Source: Rhizobium sp. WSM4643 (GTDB lineage Bacteria > Pseudomonadota > Alphaproteobacteria > Rhizobiales > Rhizobiaceae). From it: a stretch of 64,000 nt of DNA. How positions within the stretch are numbered: the stretch's first letter is position 1; every line of letters starts with the position of its first letter. Positions 58,300-64,000 of this stretch are shown piece by piece. A program made the translations under genes and the position numbers. The notes under the pieces were generated by a model. It had not been told where the DNA came from and did not search any database. It saw only the letters and a program-made list of their open reading frames with translations. The DNA is taken from contig NZ_CP104040.1 in NCBI RefSeq assembly GCF_025152745.1, positions 1,550,001 to 1,614,000 of the forward strand, in the 5' to 3' direction.

Positions 58300-58676
58300 C
58301 GGCAGACCAGCCGGGACAAAATCCGAAGACTCACTGCCTTTCCTGCAACTCTCGCATCAATTGCCGGCACGTATCGGATCGCGTGGACGGTGGCCTCACG
58401 ATCGCGGCGAGGAACCGCCGTTTACCTTGTATCATCACTTCTGATTGTGCCGCTTGCCAGAAGATTGGTCCTTGTGCATTGATTATATGCTGTTGGGGTA
58501 GGTCTGAAATGTTCTCGTCAAAGCTGTCGATCTTCAACTCGTGATGGACACGGGTTTGGTCGCATTGAAAGCTGACGGTCTCATCGCAAGAATTCGATGA
58601 TCGCCCGGCAATAGGTGGGCAAGATATGCTGCGAGTGACGACGGGAGAGATACACGTGCTCGAAGGCTGGAGAAGA
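58300..58676. other. Intergenic region after maiA
   Basis: About 375 bases without a supported gene; the minus-strand open frame at 58331-58750 lacks family character and overlaps the next gene's start. A TTGTGC/TATATG pair near 58471-58490 is a weak promoter candidate only. No terminator hairpin with T-run was found after maiA. Confidence 0.45.
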
Positions 58677-59987
58677 ATGCGGAAATCCGTCTCGTTCATA
58701 TCGATGCTGCTGGCGTTCGTCGCCCTTGCCGCGGAGGCACATGCGGCCATTTCCTACCAACGTCTGGACGGCGCGCCGGGAGAGCGCGCCCTGGCGATAA
58801 AAGGCGTGTTCGAGAGTTCCGACGATCCGATGACGCTTGTCGACGAATATACGCAGTACCAGCCGAACTATGTCACCTTTGACTCGCCCGGCGGAAACGT
58901 GGTCGCCGCGATCAGGTTCGGTCGGGCCCTCCGCCTGCTGAATGCAAGAACGTTCCAGATCAGAGCCGCCGAGTGCGCATCGGCTTGCGCCTTCGCCTTC
59001 GTCGGTGGCGTTGAAAGGTTTGCCGAGCCGGGCTCCATCGGCGTGCATCGGGTTTCGTTATCCGAAGATGCCGGCATGGACAACAAATTGGTAGTCTCGT
59101 CGGTTCAATCGCTGACCGGCGAGATCATCGGATATCTCACCGATATGGGGGTAAGCCCCAATCTGCTGCAGCTCAGCCTGTCGATCGACAGCACCGATAT
59201 ACGGTATCTCACCGCTGCCGAAATGCGGGACTGGAACATCATCACGCCCGAGAACATGCCCTCGCCACCGGCAAGCACGTCACCACAGCCGGACGCCGCG
59301 CCAGAGCTGAGCGCAACACCCGCCATCATGCCATCGGACCCAAGCGCTTCCGAGGAGGCCACCGCATCCGCACCCGGCGACCTGACCACGGAGGCGCTTG
59401 ATTTCGCCAACCGATACAATGACGAATGGTCGAAAGACAGTGCCTCGGCGTTGGCCTTTATGAAGGGCGTCTATGCCGACGAGGTCTCCTTCTTCGGGAC
59501 CTTGGTCGACAAAGACGTCATCTTAAAGGACAAGGCGGCCTTCGCCCAACGCTGGCCGGAGCGCATATACAGCGTCAAACCCGGCTCCGTGACTGCCAGC
59601 TGCGCCGGAAAATGCGAAATGTCGGGAATTGTCGAGTGGTTTGCCGGAAACAGGGACACGGGTAAGACGTCCTCCGGGATGGCGGAATTCTCTTTCGTGT
59701 GGAACACGGCCTCTCTGCAGATCGAGTCCGAGACCGGAAAGGTGCTCGCCACCGACAAGGGGGCCAAGGCACCGGATCGGTTGATTACTCAGTGGATAGG
59801 ACTGGACGACATCTGCCGCGGCAGCACAGATCGCTACGGCATCGAGACGGAGCGGGCCTGCAAACGGCGCGATCAGATCGGTCCGCTGCTCAATCGCGCG
59901 GACTGGTGTTATGGCCATGAGGAAGAAGCCGGAATGGACTGGAAATGGCACAAATGCGACGCCAACTCCCGTAGGTATGGAGATTAA
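58677..59987 (+). CDS. Periplasmic ClpP-fold protein with NTF2-like C-terminal domain (436 aa)
   Basis: Signal peptide 1-23. Residues about 24-215 form a ClpP/crotonase-like domain: FDSPGGNVVAAIRFGRALRL, AAECASACAFAFVGGVERFA with Ser102 as probable nucleophile, and SIGVHRVS with His124. A Pro/Ser/Ala-rich linker (about 218-255) follows, then an NTF2-like domain (LDFANRYNDEWSKDSASALA) and a Cys-containing tail. Family matches predicted periplasmic proteins (COG3904-like); no substrate known. Start at 58677 follows GGAG; an upstream ATG at 58626 is less likely. A shorter relative lies convergently at 60131-61039. Confidence 0.78.
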   Translation: MRKSVSFISMLLAFVALAAEAHAAISYQRLDGAPGERALAIKGVFESSDDPMTLVDEYTQYQPNYVTFDSPGGNVVAAIRFGRALRLLNARTFQIRAAECASACAFAFVGGVERFAEPGSIGVHRVSLSEDAGMDNKLVVSSVQSLTGEIIGYLTDMGVSPNLLQLSLSIDSTDIRYLTAAEMRDWNIITPENMPSPPASTSPQPDAAPELSATPAIMPSDPSASEEATASAPGDLTTEALDFANRYNDEWSKDSASALAFMKGVYADEVSFFGTLVDKDVILKDKAAFAQRWPERIYSVKPGSVTASCAGKCEMSGIVEWFAGNRDTGKTSSGMAEFSFVWNTASLQIESETGKVLATDKGAKAPDRLITQWIGLDDICRGSTDRYGIETERACKRRDQIGPLLNRADWCYGHEEEAGMDWKWHKCDANSRRYGD

Positions 59988-60130
59988 GGATCGCCGGTCC
60001 GCAGACGAGGTGCGGCAATTGTCTGGGCGAGGCGGTCATCGCGGTGACCGTCGTAAAGCGACGGCGCTCTAACACTTTCAATCGACACGTCCTGCTTTCC
60101 GAAAATCGATTCCGATTTCGGGCCGATGCG

Positions 60131-61039
60131 TTAGCAGCCGTCAAGCACCTTGATCCTCGAGACCAGGGTCTTGCCGAACACGTAGGTGGTCTGGACATCG
60201 GCGCGACCCTCGCAGCGACGGCCGTCACTGGTGACGTATTGGTACGAAACCCTGACATCATCATTGCCGCGTAGCGCCGTGCCTGTGAGTTTGAGCGGCT
60301 GCGACATCGCGCCGAAGAAGGCGTGGATCGACGCTTCGTTGAAGGGGCCTTGGCCACGCTTTTCCGGAATGACCAGCGCCGAGGCGGTTTCACCATCGGC
60401 TGCGGCGAGCGCGGAGTAGAAGGCCGTCACCGTACCCATCGGATCGTGCGGAAACGTCTTGCCCGCTTCGGACGCCGGATCAGGTCCGTCCTCGTCAATC
60501 GCGTCGTAAGTGATGCCCACGGTCTGCGCCTTGGCGGCCGTCAGCCACGCGATGCCTTCAGGTGGTGCCGACGTCACGTAGGCGATGGCAGTCTCGGACA
60601 ATCCCAACTGGTTGAGATAAGCTCCGACCAGCGCATTGGCGACGCCGCTCTCGCTGGCCTTGCCGTCCACTACGCGATAGGCGGCATGGAAGCCGATATT
60701 GGATTCAGGTTGAAGAAACCGGGGCGACCCGGCAAGCCAGGTGAGGGCGCAAGCTGACGCACACAAGGTCCCCGGCGGGGTGGCCGTCGCAAAGCCTCGA
60801 AGGCGGATGGCACGCCCGATCTCGATCCCGGCTTTGAGATCCCCGCCCTCGCTGTTCAGAAAAACAAGGGCCTTGCTGGAGGCCGTGGCCAGGTTTCTGA
60901 AGATGATTTCGTCACCGTCATTCAAGACGCCCGTGACGGAGATCAGGTCCGTATCATTCTCCAACGGCTGTCGCGTGATCTCTGCCGCAGACAGAGGAAA
61001 TGCACATAGAAACAGCAACCCAGCAACGATGTAACGCAT
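60131..61039 (-). CDS. Periplasmic ClpP-fold protein (302 aa), relative of the convergent gene
   Basis: Signal peptide 1-19 ending LSAAE. ClpP-like core: VFLNSEGGDLKAGIEIGRAI, TLCASACALTWLAGSPRFLQ with Ser95, and IGFHAAYR with His118. The C-terminal part, VTAFYSALAAADGETASALV to VLDGC, is an NTF2-like domain of about 110 residues. The Ser and His residues and the Cys-Ala-Ser-Ala-Cys motif match the neighbouring 436-aa protein, so the two are distant paralogues pointing at each other. Reaction unknown. Confidence 0.78.
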   Translation of the reverse strand: MRYIVAGLLFLCAFPLSAAEITRQPLENDTDLISVTGVLNDGDEIIFRNLATASSKALVFLNSEGGDLKAGIEIGRAIRLRGFATATPPGTLCASACALTWLAGSPRFLQPESNIGFHAAYRVVDGKASESGVANALVGAYLNQLGLSETAIAYVTSAPPEGIAWLTAAKAQTVGITYDAIDEDGPDPASEAGKTFPHDPMGTVTAFYSALAAADGETASALVIPEKRGQGPFNEASIHAFFGAMSQPLKLTGTALRGNDDVRVSYQYVTSDGRRCEGRADVQTTYVFGKTLVSRIKVLDGC

Positions 61040-61300
61040 CGATTCCCCCGCGTTCGTGATCGCTATTCAACATTGCGACGAATGTTCTTGCAAGCCTGGG
61101 CTGACCACCGAGGTACGTGACCACCTGCGGGAGATTGGCGTCGTGCCGTCAGCGTAATCGCCCCCGAGGCGGGAGAAAGATGCTGCAATACAAGAAGCGC
61201 GCTCCATACGGGCTGTAGGTGTCGATGATTGCTCCCTGGCTCTAGTGGTTGCCCATACCTATCGCTGAGCGTGGCGCGTCATCGAGGATACGTTGGCATT

Positions 61301-62068
61301 TCAAAATGCTACTCTGCCGACCTCGACAGCGTGCGACGGGCGTCGCAGTGAGCTGGCGGCTCCTGCGATGTTTAGGTTGCGTCTCTTCGCCTCGTCGGTC
61401 GTTGATCCTGCGAGGAACCTCTCGATCTCACGCAGATGCTTTGGCTTGACGGCGTCATCCTCGCATTGGCCATGGTGCCCCTTCCAGATATTCGCGGCGA
61501 TTGGGCTGTTCACTGCCTCGGTGATCGCCTGTTTCGCAACGTCGTTCTCGGAAACGAGGTTTTTCGTCATCAAGGTGTGGATCGCTTCGCCAAGAACGAC
61601 GGCCGAATCGTGGAAGTTGATATGCTCGACCGCAGTGTAGATTGGATCTCGTCGTCCGTCATCGAGGCAATGGTGCGCGGTGAAAATCCAATCATGGATC
61701 ATGTAGGCAGGTGCATAGCCCCACGGATTGAAGCCCTTGAACGGCTGAACGATCTTTGGCACGGAGCCGCCGTCGGTGTACATGACGCTTGGAACGATTG
61801 GAGCTGAATTGACGCCTGGGCGACGAAACGTCAACGGGGCATGAGGGTCGGGCACGAATACGAATTTCCCGTCACCGGCCCTGTCGCCTTCTCCGACCCA
61901 CATGACGATCAACGTTCCAGAGAAGGTGCCAGGCTGCAGATCGCCAAAATCGATGGTCGTGCAGCTCGCAAGCACGGACGCCATTGATGCGGCGATTAGC
62001 ATTACCGACCTCTTTCGTCGGCTTGGCCTTCGGCCAATCGAGTTTGCAATCCCAGCCAGGTTCGCCAT
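61301..62068 (-). CDS. DUF1353 lipoprotein
   Basis: A 255-aa protein. A basic N-terminus (GRRPSRRKRSV) leads into a hydrophobic stretch and lipobox VLASC, with Cys36 as lipidation site. The DUF1353 core is YTDGGSVPKIVQPFKGFNPW and YAPAYMIHDWIFTAHH, whose His and Asp residues are conserved. DUF1353 proteins occur in phages and bacteria, with unknown function. The start is uncertain: ATG 62068 is used, the purine-rich site is 12 bases or more away, and an internal Met before LIAASM would still give the lipobox. Confidence 0.72.
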   Translation of the reverse strand: MANLAGIANSIGRRPSRRKRSVMLIAASMASVLASCTTIDFGDLQPGTFSGTLIVMWVGEGDRAGDGKFVFVPDPHAPLTFRRPGVNSAPIVPSVMYTDGGSVPKIVQPFKGFNPWGYAPAYMIHDWIFTAHHCLDDGRRDPIYTAVEHINFHDSAVVLGEAIHTLMTKNLVSENDVAKQAITEAVNSPIAANIWKGHHGQCEDDAVKPKHLREIERFLAGSTTDEAKRRNLNIAGAASSLRRPSHAVEVGRVAF

Positions 62069-62099
62069 CAGTGAGTCGTTTCCCCTCTCACGTTGACAA

Positions 62100-62126
62100 T
62101 TTCCAGGCACCTTGAGTGCCTGGAAA
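62100..62126 (-). terminator. Terminator-like hairpin downstream of nrdJ
   Basis: TTTCCAGGCAC, 5-base loop, GTGCCTGGAAA: perfect 11-bp stem at 62100-62126, 83 bases beyond the nrdJ stop on the minus strand. The following minus-strand bases are AATTGTC, so the T-run is weak. Confidence 0.55.
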
Positions 62127-62208
62127 ATCTGCGTTTTTATATGCCTGTTGGGCTTGGTCAGTTCTTGCTTTGGTTTTTCACTCCAGAACTAAAGAGCAAC
62201 AAGCCTAC

Positions 62209-64000
62209 TCAGCTGCACCCGCTCGTCGCACCGCACGTATCGCACTTCTCGCAAGTCCCATTCCGCACCATCGTAAAGTTCTGGCACTCCGAGCACATGT
62301 TGCCGGTATAGCCCTGCATGATCGAGCGCTGGCGGCGTTCGGCTTCCCGCTTCTTGGCCTCCGATTTCGCCGTTGCCGCGTCCGCTGCCGCCTTGTCGGA
62401 GAACAGGGCCGTTGCGTCGCTGGTGAGTTCTTCGGTCACCTCCTCGGCGATTTCTTCCGCCAATTCCTTGGCGCGCTCCTCGTAATCGCGCTTGAAGGCG
62501 ACGATTTCGGAGTTGGCGATGGCAACCGTCGGCTCCAGCTTGCGGGCAGCCGCGCCTGCAAAGGCAGTCACGGTGCCGGTGGAAGCGGCGCGGGCAGGGG
62601 CGGCGGTGGCCGCACCCTTGGGCTCGGCCGCCGCCTGGCGTTCGCCGCCGGTGCCGGGCACCAGCGTCGGCTTGTAGCCGCGGGTCCAGCCGGTGGAGAG
62701 CAGGTTGGTCTTGCCTTCCTGGATGCCCTTGCCAAGCGCGGTGTTCGAGAAATCAGACGTATCGACATGCGCAAGGTCATGGCGGCCGAGATAGGAGACG
62801 GCAAGTTCGCGGAAGACATAGTCGAGGATCGAGGTGGCGTTCTTGATCGCGTCATTGCCGATGACCATGCCGGCCGGCTCGAACTTGGTGAAGGTGAAGG
62901 CCTCGACATATTCCTCGAGCGGCACGCCATATTGCAGGCCGAGCGAGATGGCGATGGCGAAATTGTTCATCATCGCGCGGAAGGCAGCACCCTCCTTGTG
63001 CATGTCGATGAAGATCTCGCCGAGGCGACCGTCGCCGAATTCGCCGGTGCGCAGATAGACCTTATGTCCGCCGACGGCGGCCTTCTGGGTATAGCCCTGG
63101 CGGCGGTTCGGCAGCTTCTCGCGTTCGCGCGAAACTCGCTCGATCACCCGCTCGATGATCTTTTCGGTGATGGTGACGGCCTGGGCGGCCAGCGGCGCCT
63201 GCAGCAGTTCCTCCAGCGCATCCTCGTCGTCCTCGTCTTCGATCAGCGAGGAATTGAGCGGCTGCGACAGCTTTGAGCCATCGCGATAGAGCGCGTTGGC
63301 CTTGAGGCCAAGCTTCCAGGAGAGCATGTAGGCGTTCTTGCAATCCTCGACGGTCGCCTCGTTCGGCATGTTGATCGTCTTGGAAATCGCACCCGAGATG
63401 AAGGGCTGGGCCGCCGCCATCATGCGGATGTGGCTTTCCACCGAGAGGTAGCGCTTGCCGATCTTCCCGCAGGGATTGGCGCAATCGAAGACCGGCAGAT
63501 GTTCATTCTTGAGGAAGGGCGCGCCTTCCAGCGTCATCGCGCCGCAGACATGGATGTTGGCGGCTTCGATGTCCTTCTTCGAAAAGCCGATATGGTCGAG
63601 CAGGCTGAAGCTCATGTCGGCCAGCTGTTCGTCGGAAACCTTCAGCGTCTCCTTGAGGAAGTCGGCGCCGAGCGTCCACTGGTTGAAGACGAACTTGATG
63701 TCAAAGGCACTCTTCAGCGCGGCGTTGACGGCTTCCACCTTCTCGTCGGTGAAGCCCTTGCTCTTCAACGATGGCGGATTGATCGCCGGTGCCTGGTTCA
63801 GGTTGCCGTGGCCGACGGCATAGGCCTCGATCTCGGCGATCTGGCTTTCCGAATAGCCGAGCGTGCGCAGCGCGTCGGGTACGGCACGGTTGATGATCTT
63901 GAAGTAGCCGCCGCCGGCGAGCTTCTTGAACTTGACGAGGGCGAAGTCGGGCTCGATGCCTGTCGTGTCGCAATCCATGACGAGACCGATCGTGCCTGTG
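62209..64000 (-). CDS. nrdJ: Vitamin B12-dependent ribonucleotide reductase, C-terminal part
   Basis: Class II reductase making deoxyribonucleotides without oxygen requirement. The frame is open to the window edge (TGTIGLV before [10 protein letters not shown]), so the 5' half lies outside. About 597 residues are seen, including [40 protein letters not shown] and [21 protein letters not shown] charged Ala/Glu-rich region follows, then the C-terminal zinc-finger-like tail [20 protein letters not shown] with CGATSGCS, which is typical of alphaproteobacterial NrdJ. Family proteins are about 1200-1280 aa. Confidence 0.95.
   Translation of the reverse strand, partial: TGTIGLVMDCDTTGIEPDFALVKFKKLAGGGYFKIINRAVPDALRTLGYSESQIAEIEAYAVGHGNLNQAPAINPPSLKSKGFTDEKVEAVNAALKSAFDIKFVFNQWTLGADFLKETLKVSDEQLADMSFSLLDHIGFSKKDIEAANIHVCGAMTLEGAPFLKNEHLPVFDCANPCGKIGKRYLSVESHIRMMAAAQPFISGAISKTINMPNEATVEDCKNAYMLSWKLGLKANALYRDGSKLSQPLNSSLIEDEDDEDALEELLQAPLAAQAVTITEKIIERVIERVSREREKLPNRRQGYTQKAAVGGHKVYLRTGEFGDGRLGEIFIDMHKEGAAFRAMMNNFAIAISLGLQYGVPLEEYVEAFTFTKFEPAGMVIGNDAIKNATSILDYVFRELAVSYLGRHDLAHVDTSDFSNTALGKGIQEGKTNLLSTGWTRGYKPTLVPGTGGERQAAAEPKGAATAAPARAASTGTVTAFAGAAARKLEPTVAIANSEIVAFKRDYEERAKELAEEIAEEVTEELTSDATALFSDKAAADAATAKSEAKKREAERRQRSIMQGYTGNMCSECQNFTMVRNGTCEKCDTCGATSGCS

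Noticed and set aside
58331..58750. Minus-strand open frame of 139 codons after maiA
   Set aside because: No family features, low-quality composition, and overlap with the signal peptide of the ClpP-fold gene.

Overview
The window is a GC-rich, densely coded piece of an alphaproteobacterial genome, most likely Rhizobium (R. leguminosarum/etli group). Pointers are rhizobial lineage families (BA14K, DUF1236, DUF1883, YkvA), a B12-dependent ribonucleotide reductase, extragenic palindromes of a rhizobial type, and EcfG-type stress promoters (GGAAC-N16/17-xGTT). This assignment is inference from protein families; no search was run. No rRNA, tRNA, CRISPR array, transposase or phage gene was seen.

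Layout. 0-5.3 kb is housekeeping: the C-terminal part of ilvD, small envelope proteins, a DegP-type protease overlapping rarA, and a DUF1883 gene. 5.3-12 kb holds scattered enzymes (two alpha/beta hydrolases, one lacking its catalytic serine, a ketopantoate reductase homologue, an AhpD-like protein) and a PAS histidine kinase divergent from a cupin.

12.3-28.3 kb is one co-directional block of 11 genes behind a LacI-family regulator. Its promoter carries a perfect 22-bp palindrome between the -35 and -10. The block encodes a CoA-transferase, enoyl-CoA hydratase and aldehyde dehydrogenase; a GtsABCD-like sugar ABC transporter whose binding-protein gene is frameshifted; two GMC oxidoreductases; a Gfo/Idh/MocA dehydrogenase; and a FrdA-like flavoprotein. 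It looks like a complete uptake and oxidation route for an unidentified carbohydrate-like or cyclic substrate. It is the best candidate here for an undescribed system.

28.3-41 kb is a stress and envelope region of small proteins: exonuclease III, a GFA-family gene broken by an in-frame amber codon, a DUF883-like anchor, a Gly/Asn-rich exported protein, a NarX/NarL-type two-component pair, a 58-aa membrane protein, DUF1236 and BA14K proteins, a protein with two HARP-like modules, a LysR regulator, an L,D-transpeptidase and a LuxR-type response regulator. Three genes have good EcfG-type promoters, which suggests a general-stress cluster.

41-52 kb has a 948-aa winged-helix/ATPase regulator and then a detoxification-like island: Tat-exported epoxide hydrolase, VOC protein, cysteine hydrolase, an unknown protein, an exported crotonase, RidA, SDR, NTF2-like and DJ-1/PfpI proteins. 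Three copies of a palindrome with core GGTGTCGCCGATACC lie next to these genes and look like operators of one regulator not found in the window.

52-58.3 kb is a complete phenylalanine/tyrosine catabolic module: phhA, two Lrp/AsnC regulators, hppD, hmgA, a fumarylacetoacetase gene and maiA, with inverted or direct repeats in both divergent promoter regions. 58.3-64 kb holds two convergent periplasmic ClpP-fold proteins, a DUF1353 lipoprotein and the C-terminal half of nrdJ, cut by the window end.
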